Shown here: positions 1 to 10,023 of the stretch, one piece after another
Layout: each line of letters begins with the position of its first letter
Numbering within the stretch: the first letter of the stretch is position 1
NCBI GenBank assembly: GCA_005656395.1
Contig: SRSI01000003.1
Span: forward strand, 62,001-126,000
Length of the DNA: 64,000 bases
Direction: 5' to 3'
From: Strongyloides papillosus
Lineage: Eukaryota > Nematoda > Chromadorea > Rhabditida > Strongyloididae
Program-made: the position numbers and the translations under genes
The notes under the pieces: model-generated
The model's database searches: none
Told to the model about the DNA's origin: nothing
Seen by the model: the letters and a program-made list of their open reading frames with translations, nothing else

Positions 1-43
1 CCATATATATAGGTAAATTAATTTTCTAACATCATGTAATACA

Positions 44-1241
44 ATGAATTTGTTTGTTAAGTTATTTTTATTTTTTCTAAGTATTCAGAAAGCAATTTCT
101 AATGTAAGTCCTATAAAAGAGATGATTTTTTATTAACGACATCTTTAAGAATGAAGGTAGTTTAAAGGCCTATGGTAATTCAGAATCTTATGGAACTAGA
201 ATTAAAAGGTCAATTATGAACTATATGAGATTAAAATGGACTTCTCCAATTGATTATCACATTAATCATGACGTAGATAAAAACACAGTCAAGACAGCAT
301 TGAAAATTATGGAAAGAGAAACATGCTTAAGGTTTCATGAAACAACTAATTTTACAAAAGGAGGCTTAAATTACGTTAATGGGAGTGGGTGTGTCTCCTT
401 TGTTGGAAAAGTTTCAAGCAGTATAGCACAAGATGTAAGTTTAGGAAAGGAGTGCAATCTAGTTACAGTTGCTCTCCACGAAACATCTCATGCTCTTGGT
501 GTTATTCATGAAATGACTAGACATGACAGAGATTATTATATTAATGTAAAATTTGGAAACATAGACCCTCGTGTTCATTTTAATTTTCAAACTTTCGGCT
601 TAACTAGAGCATACCATTATGGCCTAAAATACGATTATGGTTCTGTTATGCATTACGATAGGCTCGCAGGTTCAGCAAATGAGCAATTGGCAATGGAACC
701 CAAACATTGGAGTTATTTAAAAACTATAGGACAAACCACACGATTTGGGTTTAATGATGCAAAACAACTTAATATTTATTATTGTAATGATAAATGTAAA
801 AAGAAGTTGAAATGTAAAATGGGCGGATACACAGACCCAAACAATTGTACTGTTTGTAAGTGCCCAGAATTTTATACAGGAAAACTGTGTCAAAAATTAT
901 CACTTTCACATAAATCATGTGGTTCAACAAAATTGATAACCAAAACTACAGATAAAGAATTAAAAGCGGAAGGAATTAAAACTTGTTACTTTCAAATAAC
1001 CGCAAAAAAAGGACGTAAAGTACAATTGAATATTGAAGAAACCAACTTAGTTGACGGCCATGTTTGCCAACCAAATCGAGGTTTAGAAGTTAAATTTCTT
1101 TCTGATAAAGCTATTTCTGGTGCTATGTTATGTGGAAGAATCTATAGAAAGATTATAACATCCGAAGACAATGTTGTAGCTATGAAATATGTAGGATTAA
1201 CTCAAAGTAGCAGAATAAGAATAAAATACCGTGAGATTTGA
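44..1241 (+). CDS. Secreted astacin-family zinc metallopeptidase (EGF + CUB)
   Basis: Model is two exons, 44-103 and 150-1241, with a 46-bp intron 104-149; frame is kept and gives 383 residues. Exon 1 encodes a hydrophobic signal peptide. A very short propeptide follows and ends in a furin-like RIKR at about residues 37-40. The zinc motif HETSHALGVIHE lies at about 130-141 and the Met-turn SVMHY at about 185-189, so the catalytic set looks complete. A cysteine-rich EGF-like segment (about 236-267) and a CUB domain (about 277-383) follow. Astacins cleave extracellular proteins and in Strongyloides relatives they are expanded and linked to skin penetration or digestion. I do not see the FxGD aspartate-switch motif of typical astacin propeptides. 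Family assignment is firm; substrate is unknown. Confidence 0.9.
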
Positions 1242-2348
1242 TAAGTTATGACGATAACATACTGTTTTTTGTTCTAATCATTAATGCTTATTAATTTAAG
1301 CATGTTCATTTTACCATTTTATCATCACGTAAAAAAATTGTGAAAAAGTCATTTTTTTATATTAAATAAAAAATACACAAAAATAGTGGTCATTTGATTA
1401 TAAATTCCATCAACAATGGTAGCTAAACTTTTTCCTACTTTACTTAGTGCTTCGATATTAACTTTTTTATTGCTCGGGAATTCGTTTGAATTTATATTTA
1501 GTTGTCAATTTAAAAAAATTTGCCTAAGATGAATCGGAAGAGTTTTATATTTTCTTAAATTTTCAAAACATTTATTTTTAAATGACAGTTCATATTTTTA
1601 AAAAAAGTAATCTATAAGCAAAAACCTTATGAATAAGAAGAATGATATAAAGATTCATGTTTTAAATTATTCTGCGTCAGCATTGTCATTTCCAAAACAT
1701 GTAACTTGTTATTATGTTAATGTAGATTAGAATTTTTTGATTGGTAAATGCTGATTTATAAATATATAGCTTCTAATATAAACCTTCTAATTTATAACAA
1801 TAATCCTTTTTTTAGCATTTTCATCATCAAAAAAATCTACAGAGATTTATCATCATCTAATAAACAAGGTCTACTTTTTGTAGTCTTTAAATTTTATAAA
1901 TTTTTTTGAGCTATTAAACAATTAAACTACTAGCTGAAGTACTGAATAGATACTTTTATATAACTAGTCTTAAACCCGCCTTTGGCAGGTCAGGGCTGAT
2001 CTGCAAAACATATTTTTTTATAAAAAACATTTTTATACTAAATTATTAGTCAAAGTATGTGTATAAAAAAAAGGTTTCATTGAATTACATATTTCTGGAG
2101 AAATAAAATAACCTAAAAAATATTATTATAAAATATTAATATATTTTGAAATATTTCTGAGTTTGAGAATCATTTTATAACGTTTACGTCTATTGAAAAT
2201 GTTCAGTTAAAGAAAAAATTTATCCAACAAAAATAATTTTATTTATATCCAAACACACAAAAACGATTTCTGACATTTTGGTATGTACACTGCAAAAATA
2301 ACATTGTTACAATGTATTTTTTAAAACGTCTCTCCAAATGAAAATTTA
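1242..2348. other. Intergenic, AT-rich
   Basis: About 1.1 kb of AT-rich DNA between the astacin gene and the DIRS element. I see no supported coding region, RNA gene or clear repeat. Confidence 0.6.
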
Positions 2349-2360
2349 CAATTATATGTC

Positions 2361-2478
2361 GATACTAACGTAGTGAGATTGCTTTGCATAACGCGGTCTT
2401 TTCCTTGGATTTAGTCCTTTTCTTGCACGGAATTTCGGAATTCCGTACAGTTTTGGTGGTGCGCCACTATTTAATCAG
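2361..2478 (+). repeat. DIRS left inverted terminal repeat
   Basis: The 118-bp sequence from GATACTAACGTAG to TTAATCAG is the reverse complement of 6439-6556, by eye without mismatch. The outer 12 bases (2349-2360) belong to the element because they recur in the internal complementary region. Confidence 0.93.
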
Positions 2479-2551
2479 TTTTTTCTTTTCCTTGAATTTT
2501 GTCGTTATTATTACTAATATCTAACAAAATCGTTGCCGAATCAAGTTCCAA

Positions 2552-5173
2552 ATGGCTGAAGAACCTGATAATAATGAAATACTGGGTCTGTTTGACAATT
2601 CAACTCAACAGCCGGCAGAAGAAAGTGCCGATGATCAACTTATCAACGCTCTATTGCACAATAAAAAGTCAATGACGTTATCTGAACAAGGTATGAAAGC
2701 GGTATCCAAAATATTCTCCTGCAAAAGAATATCACATGAAACCATTGAGAGCATCACTGATAGAATGGGCGTTCACCAAGACCTCCAGTTTCTCGCTCCC
2801 GCCTTCAGCACCCCATACTACTCTAAATTAAAAATGAGGTCAGTAGACAGCAACCTTGCCAAAATGCAGGATCACCTACTCCAGTCAGTCTGTATGTTAT
2901 CGCACAATGTTGAAGCTGCAACAGGAGATAACAAAAGTGCCGTACTCAGTGCCCTCATTAATATCAAGTATGTTGTCGACGGATTAAGTGACATACGTAG
3001 AGAAGTCGCCTTTAGAAACTTCTCACCCAAATTCAACAAAGGGCTTCCCAGTGTACCTCTCGATATGGAAGAGAAGGTAACTCGTATGGATAGTTCTGAA
3101 AGAATCTCAATACTTCCTAAGCATGCCGAAGCATTATTCAAGAATGTGGCCGATACACCACAGGATCTCCTCTCGTTCATCCAAAGGGAAAACAGAAAAA
3201 GATCATACAATAATACGGCTAACATCGAGCCGGAAAGATACGTTATAATCAACCCAAACATGCCCCCCAATACAATACACCAATGCCTACCATTCTGGCA
3301 AAAGATTGCGCCAACCGATACGGTGCTACTTGATTACATAATAAACGGTGTAGATATAGGTATCTTAGGTGAGCCAACACAGCATAAGATAGGTAAGAAT
3401 AAATTCTCTTCAAAGGAAGAAGAACAGTTTATTGAAAATGAGATAAAAGATCTCCTCCGCTCCAGCAGTATAAAAGAGCACGACAATCCCAAATGGATTA
3501 GCCCCCTAATGGTAGTAACCACTTCAAAAATGAGATTAGTACTAGACCTTTCTTCACTAAATGATTACATACAACATTTTAGTTTTAAATGTGAGTCGAT
3601 AAAAGATGTAACGGATCTTCTCGAGCCTAAAGCCTTCTTAACTTCTATTGACCTATCCGCAGCATACCACAGCTGTGCAGTACGACCACATCAAACTGAA
3701 TACTTAGGATTCAAGTGGAATAATAAAACATACATTTACCTTGTATTGCCCTTTGGAGCTAGTTCAGCACCAAGACTATTTTATAGAATAACAAACACCC
3801 TAACCGCCACGATAAGGGCCAACGGTATAAAAATGACGAGATTTTACGATGATTTTCTAATCACTCATACGGATAAGGATCTGTTAACACGTCATACCGA
3901 ATACTGCATGAATTTGTTACATGCAGCTGGATTCTCCATTAACGAGAAAAAGAGTGAGTTGTCACCTAAATATATAATAAAATATCGAGGTTTAGTGATA
4001 GATACACTTAAAGAGGAACTTCGCCTCCCCCAGGATAAGCTGGATAACATTATTAAAGCAGCCCGTCACATCTCAAATCTCAAGAGGGTAGTTGCACGTC
4101 AACTTTATAGCTTATTAGGCATGATAGAATTCTCATCCTATGCAAACTTCTTAACAAGAATCAAAGCACGTCCACTCCAACGCGCCGTAAATAAACGTAT
4201 AGGGTTTCCCCTAAATTACAATAGGTATGTGAATATAACAACGGAAATTAGGCAAGGTCTAGCATGGTATATCAATAACATAGAAGCCACCAATGGGCTG
4301 CGATATAATCAGGACCACGCGAGCATAGAGGTTTACACAGACGCATGTAATGTTAGTTATGGAGGAATAGTATATTTTCCTGATTACACTTCCCAAAGCG
4401 TCCAAGGGTACTTTACGGACGACTTATTATCTAAACATATTAATGAGAAAGAACTAATGGCCTTATCCTTCACGTGCTTCGGGCTTTTGCAAAATACATA
4501 TAATAAAATAGTTAACATTTACTGTGACAATACAACTACCCTAGCGTTGGTTCATAATAAAGGAAGTGTTAATAAAATATTTCTCTCATCGGAGACGGAA
4601 AAGCTACTCGATTTCTTTTACGAGCACAGGCTATATATTAACTTATACCATATTCCAGGATCCTACAATCAGGTGGCAGATCGCCTTTCCCGAACAATGC
4701 CCGTTACCCTACAAGGCCCAACAGAAGCAACTCTAACTATAAAGGCAAGAGAAGAAATTAAGGAATTTCTTTTAAATAAATTTAATGTAATAATTTCGGT
4801 TGATCTGTTTGCATCTTATGAAAATAAATTTTGTGATAAATTTGTAACGTTATTTGAAGATGACCGAGCGTTTAGAAGAAATGCCTACTCATTCAACTGG
4901 CATGGTTTAATTGATGAGGAAGTAATAGCATTTCCCCCATGTAATCAAGTACTCAGAGTACTGCGTAAAGCGGGTACCGACAAGTGCAATCTTTGGCTGG
5001 TAGCCCTAATGTGGGAAAATCAAAATTATTTTCCAGTTTTAATATCCCAATTCGGGAACCCTATCCTACAATTATATGGTTCTAATATAGTTAACTTTCC
5101 AGACTGTGCAACTCCAATGAAGAACCGAAAGCACAAAGTGGGACTTTTCCGAATTTTCTTCAAGTCGCACTGA
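2552..5173 (+). CDS. DIRS polyprotein: Gag-like, reverse transcriptase, RNase H, methyltransferase-like
   Basis: 873 residues. Residues 1-230 are a helical Gag-like segment. The RT spans about 290-500, with the motifs SIDLSAAYHS, LPFGASSAPR and the catalytic FYDDF (about 431-435). RNase H follows from about 590 to 715, with YTDAC (D597), a conserved glutamate near 633, CDN (D659) and the final aspartate of VADRLSR. The C-terminal part holds DLFAS (about 751) and FPPC (about 794), the shortened methyltransferase-like module found in DIRS elements. It is open throughout, and its stop is five bases before the recombinase ATG, so both are probably read from one transcript. Confidence 0.93.
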   Translation: MAEEPDNNEILGLFDNSTQQPAEESADDQLINALLHNKKSMTLSEQGMKAVSKIFSCKRISHETIESITDRMGVHQDLQFLAPAFSTPYYSKLKMRSVDSNLAKMQDHLLQSVCMLSHNVEAATGDNKSAVLSALINIKYVVDGLSDIRREVAFRNFSPKFNKGLPSVPLDMEEKVTRMDSSERISILPKHAEALFKNVADTPQDLLSFIQRENRKRSYNNTANIEPERYVIINPNMPPNTIHQCLPFWQKIAPTDTVLLDYIINGVDIGILGEPTQHKIGKNKFSSKEEEQFIENEIKDLLRSSSIKEHDNPKWISPLMVVTTSKMRLVLDLSSLNDYIQHFSFKCESIKDVTDLLEPKAFLTSIDLSAAYHSCAVRPHQTEYLGFKWNNKTYIYLVLPFGASSAPRLFYRITNTLTATIRANGIKMTRFYDDFLITHTDKDLLTRHTEYCMNLLHAAGFSINEKKSELSPKYIIKYRGLVIDTLKEELRLPQDKLDNIIKAARHISNLKRVVARQLYSLLGMIEFSSYANFLTRIKARPLQRAVNKRIGFPLNYNRYVNITTEIRQGLAWYINNIEATNGLRYNQDHASIEVYTDACNVSYGGIVYFPDYTSQSVQGYFTDDLLSKHINEKELMALSFTCFGLLQNTYNKIVNIYCDNTTTLALVHNKGSVNKIFLSSETEKLLDFFYEHRLYINLYHIPGSYNQVADRLSRTMPVTLQGPTEATLTIKAREEIKEFLLNKFNVIISVDLFASYENKFCDKFVTLFEDDRAFRRNAYSFNWHGLIDEEVIAFPPCNQVLRVLRKAGTDKCNLWLVALMWENQNYFPVLISQFGNPILQLYGSNIVNFPDCATPMKNRKHKVGLFRIFFKSH

Positions 5174-5178
5174 GTGAC

Positions 5179-6102
5179 ATGGATCCCGAAGTTTCACAAT
5201 CCATTCAACAATCTTACTCAGTTAACACTCAAAAATCCTATTCCACACATTTGAGAAATTACCTTAACTTCTGTAAAGAAAATGGAATAAAGGATGAACA
5301 CTTCTCCTTTAAGAATCTCACCAAATATCTATCAAAGATAGCTACCAGTGCCGCTCCATCTACAGTTAATACAATAAAGAATTCACTAGTAGCCATAGCA
5401 AAGTTATGTAAGGTAACCTTCTCATCCCATGAAAAAACATTGTTAAGCAAACTCATAAAAGGGATCCAAGTGAATAACTACAATCATGATATTCAAAAAT
5501 ACATGACATTTGACTTGGACATCATTCTGAGACATATTGAAAACAACCCAGCCTCAATGGAAATGTCTATCAAAGATTTAACGTTTACAACAATTACTCT
5601 GATCTCCATTGTATCGCCACAAAGGATGAACGAGCTTGCTAGAATGTCTCTAGATCATATGACCCTCTCGGATGCATGGGCTAATTTCACAATCCCGGGA
5701 AGATCAAAAAATTCTACAGCCACTCACAAATTCCACAGAATGCACATTCAAAAATATGCAAATCCGAGCCTATGCCCACTCACCGCCCTATCCTTGTACT
5801 TAAAGCGTACGGAGCCTATACGCACTTCTCAAAATCTGTGGATAAGTTACTTCAAGCCACACAAAAATGTCACTGGAACTACACTAGGAAGATGGATCTA
5901 TAATTACTACCTAACAGCTGGCTTAGATATAGGTAGACCACACAACATCAGGGGAGCTGCTGCATCAAAATACTATGAAATAGCAGGGTCTATTACAAAT
6001 ATGATAGAAGCTATTAACTGGGCATCTGAACACTCCTTCTTTAAGTTTTATCATAAGGAAATTGGGAATAATTTCGGTGCTACTGTTCTCTCCTACAAAT
6101 AA
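5179..6102 (+). CDS. DIRS tyrosine recombinase
   Basis: 307 residues with a SAM-like N-terminal core-binding part (about 1-100) and a catalytic part. Visible catalytic residues are the arginine in SPQRMNE (R149), HNIR (H255, R258) and the nucleophile tyrosine in FKFYHKE (Y291). It would integrate the circular DNA copy, replacing the DDE integrase of LTR elements. The stop codon overlaps the first bases of the internal complementary region. Intact, in the same orientation as the RT ORF. Confidence 0.92.
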   Translation: MDPEVSQSIQQSYSVNTQKSYSTHLRNYLNFCKENGIKDEHFSFKNLTKYLSKIATSAAPSTVNTIKNSLVAIAKLCKVTFSSHEKTLLSKLIKGIQVNNYNHDIQKYMTFDLDIILRHIENNPASMEMSIKDLTFTTITLISIVSPQRMNELARMSLDHMTLSDAWANFTIPGRSKNSTATHKFHRMHIQKYANPSLCPLTALSLYLKRTEPIRTSQNLWISYFKPHKNVTGTTLGRWIYNYYLTAGLDIGRPHNIRGAAASKYYEIAGSITNMIEAINWASEHSFFKFYHKEIGNNFGATVLSYK

Positions 6103-6203
6103 GCAATCTCACTACGTTAGTATCGACATATAATTGATAATTATACCAGGGATATCGTAGATATCCTGCAAGTATAATTTATATTATATAAGATACTAAC
6201 GTA
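6101..6203. repeat. DIRS internal complementary region
   Basis: The first part is complementary to the left end (2349 onward) and the second part to the right end (about 6545-6615). The two join at ATTG, the complement of the shared CAAT. This is the template-switch region that completes both ends in the DIRS-1 replication model. Confidence 0.9.
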
Positions 6204-6438
6204 TGTACCCGCCCATCAAAATTTAATCCGAATTATTACTTATACTTAATTAATTATTGTAATATTATTAATTATCTATCACCCAGCTACTTGCTGACCA
6301 AATACCATTAATATTTACTCTCTTATATCACCAGGTTACATGTACGAGTATATATAATTAATTATAATAAATCTTGTTGTGTTAAATTATTGTTCCCACA
6401 CCTTACGAGTACAGTATCACCTTATCACTTACAAAAAT

Positions 6439-6615
6439 CTGATTAAATAGTGGCGCACCACCAAAACTGTACGGAATTCCGAAATTCCGTGCAAGAAAAG
6501 GACTAAATCCAAGGAAAAGACCGCGTTATGCAAAGCAATCTCACTACGTTAGTATCTTATATAATATAAATTATACTTGCAGGATATCTACGATATCCCT
6601 GGTATAATTATCAAT
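6439..6615 (-). repeat. DIRS right inverted terminal repeat with extension
   Basis: 6439-6556 mirrors the left repeat. 6557-6615 is the extra right-end extension, present elsewhere only as its complement inside the internal complementary region. Asymmetric length is normal for DIRS-1-like ends. Confidence 0.9.
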
Positions 6616-6836
6616 AATTACCGAAATTTTTAATCATAAGAGAGCATGGTTAATAAGTAAATTTATTGAATAATAAGTATAATGTAACAATAATTAACAT
6701 TATTAATAATATGATAAAAATAAACTAGTTTTCAAGTAAAAAAATGTGTTTTTCAAAAAGAAATTTGATATATTATTGTATTTTTTTCTAATGAATAGTA
6801 ACTTTTTCAACTTATCATCAATATCATCTGTGGTAG

Positions 6837-7364
6837 ATTCAAATGTTGCTCCCAAGTTTTGCCAAAAAAACAACAATTTACATACTTAAAATGTTAAATA
6901 AACTTTATAACACGAGAAAATTGGTTCCTTCTTTTCTTTTACTTAATGAAGTATGTTCGTCACTAAAATTTGGAGAAAATGTTGATGAAAAAGAACTTAT
7001 AAATATTCTTCAAAACATAGTTTGGATTACTAAAATAAAAATAGAAGAAAATGATGTTTCCGCTTTGAAGTTAATCGCATCAAGGTTGCTTAAAATAAAT
7101 AAACATTCTGTTAGAGAATCTTTTAATGATGAAAAGTACAATATCTTCTCCATAAAGAATAAAAATTTTATTGGTGAATCTGATGGTGATTATATAACAA
7201 CAAAGACTTCTGCAAGTACATCAGCTCCAATTAAAAATAGTATTAGCTTAAGTTTCAATAAGCCTTCTAGTACTATTTCATCTAATCCAATTGATTCTAA
7301 TTTACAATGTTCTACTACTATGCTTCCTTTAACTAACTCGAACAATTTTGATAAAAGTGATTAA
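6837..7364 (+). CDS. Orphan exon, CDT1 C-terminal-domain-like (partial)
   Basis: Open from a splice acceptor-like GGTAG before 6837 to a TAA at 7364, about 175 codons. Residues 1-85 have the spacing of the C-terminal winged-helix of the replication licensing factor CDT1: LPSFAKK, then LYNTRK, a helix, then LINILQNIVWITKIKI. The rest is Ser/Thr/Asn-rich low complexity. No upstream exons are visible, because the preceding DNA is the DIRS element and AT-rich intergenic sequence. It could be the last exon of a gene cut off by the insertion, a decayed copy, or a chance resemblance. Assignment is by remembered family pattern only. Confidence 0.35.
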   Translation: MQMLLPSFAKKTTIYILKMLNKLYNTRKLVPSFLLLNEVCSSLKFGENVDEKELINILQNIVWITKIKIEENDVSALKLIASRLLKINKHSVRESFNDEKYNIFSIKNKNFIGESDGDYITTKTSASTSAPIKNSISLSFNKPSSTISSNPIDSNLQCSTTMLPLTNSNNFDKSD

Positions 7365-9215
7365 AAAATAATAGTGCTTACAAAGAATTTTTTAACGATA
7401 ATGAATATTAAATATTTATAGATTTTTCACAAAAAACTAAAATTGTTTTATTTGATTTTTTTTCTTCAATAATGTGTTAGAAATAATATCTACAATAATG
7501 TAACTTACTGACACATGCTATGTAATTTTGTTTTTTGCAATTTCCTTTAAAATCTAACATAACATTAAATATTTTATAATAACAACAATTATCAGCCATT
7601 GGTAAATTCACAGAAACAGTGCGTTTGGTTTATCTTTAAAAAGTTGACCTACCACAAATATTTGTAGCAAAATTACCATTTTTAGTGTTTCATTATTATA
7701 TTTAATAGAAAGAGAGATGGAAGAAAAGCTTATAATAAAAAATATGGTTAGCGATATTTAGATTGATTTTTATATCAAAAGTAAAATTTTATATAATAAG
7801 AATAATAAAAGTTTTATTGGTGCCAATTTTTCCAGTAATGAACAAAATAACTAGACAATAAAATAGGACAATAATAGTTATTAGTGACAGTTCTACAATA
7901 GACAATTATAAACAACACAAATATAAAAGTGTAAAAAGATCTTTCACTTAAAATTTTAGAGTCTTATATAATATAAAGTCATTAAATTTTTACTTTAATA
8001 AAGAAGAATCTAGATATTTACAGATCTTTTACTCAACACACAGAGATAATCTCATCATTTTTTTCCCCCAATTCAATCATTTTTTTCTCTAAAAAATTAA
8101 ATTTTTAATATAATTAGTTTAAAATTTTTTCTATATAGTAGTTTGAATATTATTTCTATTGTATAATATTTTTTAATTAGTAAATAAATTGTCAGTTAAC
8201 TTATCTAATTTTAGAAATAATATATTGTATTTATATTTTTATTGTGGTTATATGAATACTTACGACTTCTGAAATATGCAAGACCTCTTATTTAAATCTC
8301 TCTAACCTTATTTATAGTCACTCTATTTTATACCATTTATCATAACACTACTTTTTTAATTTTTATATATGAGAAGATTTTATAAATATAACAAGGTAGT
8401 ACTTCATATCCATTTAATTATAAATCTATTTGAAAGAGTTATATTCCATGTGGATATATAATTTACAAATAAATTATTTGAGCATTTAAATTATCAAATA
8501 CTAGGTAAAGAACATCATCTTAACATTAAAATGATTAAAATTCTAATTGGCTCACAACATTTTTGAGGATTAAAATTTCTTTAATGTTTTTTCAATCAAA
8601 GGCCCCATATACCATGATGGACATACATACCAAAGATAGAAGCTATTGGACAAGTTTGAAGTTTATAAAACAAGTCCGAATTTTCATTTTCTGAATTTCA
8701 TGAAATCCATAGACACTAATTTCTAAAAAACAACTTCAAGAAGTCTAAAAAACTTCTATATATGTATATTTGAGTTCATATAAGACAAAATTGAATTATT
8801 TTAGAAAAATATATTTGGCCAACAATTATCGAAAATTGGACCTCAAGATTTAGACCCCAAAATATCCCATTGAATTTGCCGTATTCAATTGCATATACCC
8901 GAAAATATTTATTCCTGCGAAGTAAATACTTCTTGATATTGAAACATCTATTTTTAAGATTATCAATTTCTAAAGGCGAATTTTGTTATATATGTATTCG
9001 GGCATTTTTGCCCATTGCAAACATTAGGATTGAAACTTTGCCTAATATTGTCGATTCAATTTTATTAGATTTAAAAATTAAAAAAACATTTTTCCAATTT
9101 TTGCAATTAAACAATAATTGCATTGTGAATAAATAGCTCAATGCATTGCAATAGGTATTAAAAAAAACCATGAAAATGTCCGAATTTGTTTTTGTGTGTA
9201 TGGCTAATAATATAA
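7365..9215. other. Intergenic, AT-rich
   Basis: About 1.85 kb of AT-rich sequence. Short open frames near 8870-9136 and its complement lack ATG starts or recognisable composition. Nothing supported. Confidence 0.55.
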
Positions 9216-9530
9216 AATCAAGATAAGTATCACGTAGAGTTCCAATATCTTGCAGATCAATTAGAAGAAATGGTACAAACATTTGCAACAAACATGGTCC
9301 AGTTTGAGGAAAGAAAATCGCTTCACCAGTTCAGCAGTATATATAAAGAAAAGTTGGAAGAATTTAAAAATTGCACTAAGAACGCTAAACATATCGCAAT
9401 AAGTTTGCAAAATTATGTTCCAGTATACGAAAGTGTTGATGAAATCTCTGACCAAGTTGAAAAATTGCTGATGATGAATGTTAAAGTAAAGGAAAATGGA
9501 AAAATTTTGGAATTTAAGGACTTCTTATAA
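9216..9530 (+). CDS. Possible last exon or small unknown protein, coiled-coil-like
   Basis: Open from 9216 to TAA at 9530; the first in-frame ATG is at 9270 (86 residues). The product is helical and charged, with heptad-like stretches around KEKLEEFKNC and DEISDQVEKLL. In-frame residues before 9270 also look protein-like, so this may be the 3' exon of a longer, possibly decayed gene. A 37-bp repeat begins just after the stop. I do not recognise the family. Confidence 0.35.
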   Translation, partial: NQDKYHVEFQYLADQLEEMVQTFATNMVQFEERKSLHQFSSIYKEKLEEFKNCTKNAKHIAISLQNYVPVYESVDEISDQVEKLLMMNVKVKENGKILEFKDFL

Positions 9531-9532
9531 GA

Positions 9533-9625
9533 GTTGTTTAATTATTTTTAGAAGTTGATATTAATAAAAGTTGTTTAAATGTTTTTAAAAGTTGATATTA
9601 ATAAAAATTGTTTAATATTTTTTAA
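9533..9625 (+). repeat. 37-bp short tandem repeat, about 2.5 copies
   Basis: GTTGTTTA blocks recur at 9533, 9570 and (as ATTGTTTA) 9607, each followed by AGTTGATATTAATAAAA-type sequence. It lies immediately 3' of the small ORF. Confidence 0.7.
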
Positions 9626-9681
9626 ATGTTTTATAAAAACTGAAAAAATTTATGTTCATTTTGTATTTAAATTTACCAACC

Positions 9682-9716
9682 GGATGAGTTTAGACGCGTA
9701 ATGTCTAAACTCATCC
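9682..9716. repeat. Perfect 14-bp hairpin
   Basis: GGATGAGTTTAGAC, a 7-base loop GCGTAAT, then the exact reverse complement. A second GGATGAGTTT follows at about 9732. It could be an RNA hairpin or a terminal fragment of a mobile element. Confidence 0.75.
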
Positions 9717-10023
9717 ATATTTTCACCAGGTGGATGAGTTTTGCTTTACTCGTAATTTGTAGTTTTAACTTCATTAGATTCATTAAAGTTATATTTGAAA
9801 AAAAATCTCTTACAATCAATTGAAGTCATATCTGTTACTGCAAATATTACGTAACTCTTCATAGAATAGTTTCACATTTTTTGGGTTAAGCATTTTTCTG
9901 CATCAAGTATTCTTCTCTATTTTTATTGTTTACTTACTGTAGATATGATATGCTATATATGTATACTTCTAGGTTGGTTGTAAGTCCATAACTTAATTTT
10001 TATAGCTAGCAACCTGTCATCCT

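Larger units (their letters stand above)
2349..6615 (+). mobile_element. DIRS-type tyrosine-recombinase retrotransposon, apparently complete
   Basis: A 4.27-kb element. It has inverted terminal repeats of 118 bp (2361-2478 and 6439-6556), a right-end extension (6557-6615), an internal complementary region (6101-6203), a fused Gag-like/RT/RNase H/methyltransferase-like ORF and a tyrosine recombinase ORF. The internal complementary region equals the reverse complement of the two outer ends joined through a shared CAAT (2349-2352 and 6612-6615), as expected if the element circularises during DIRS-1-like replication. No target-site duplication is needed for this class. Both ORFs are open and the repeats match by eye, which suggests recent activity. 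Confidence 0.93.

Noticed and set aside
2872..3522. Minus-strand open frames inside the DIRS ORF
   Set aside because: They are antisense to a well-supported RT polyprotein and show no independent motif.
8870..9291. Overlapping open frames on both strands, 88 and 101 codons
   Set aside because: The plus frame starts with TTG, composition is AT-driven and neither has features of a real protein.
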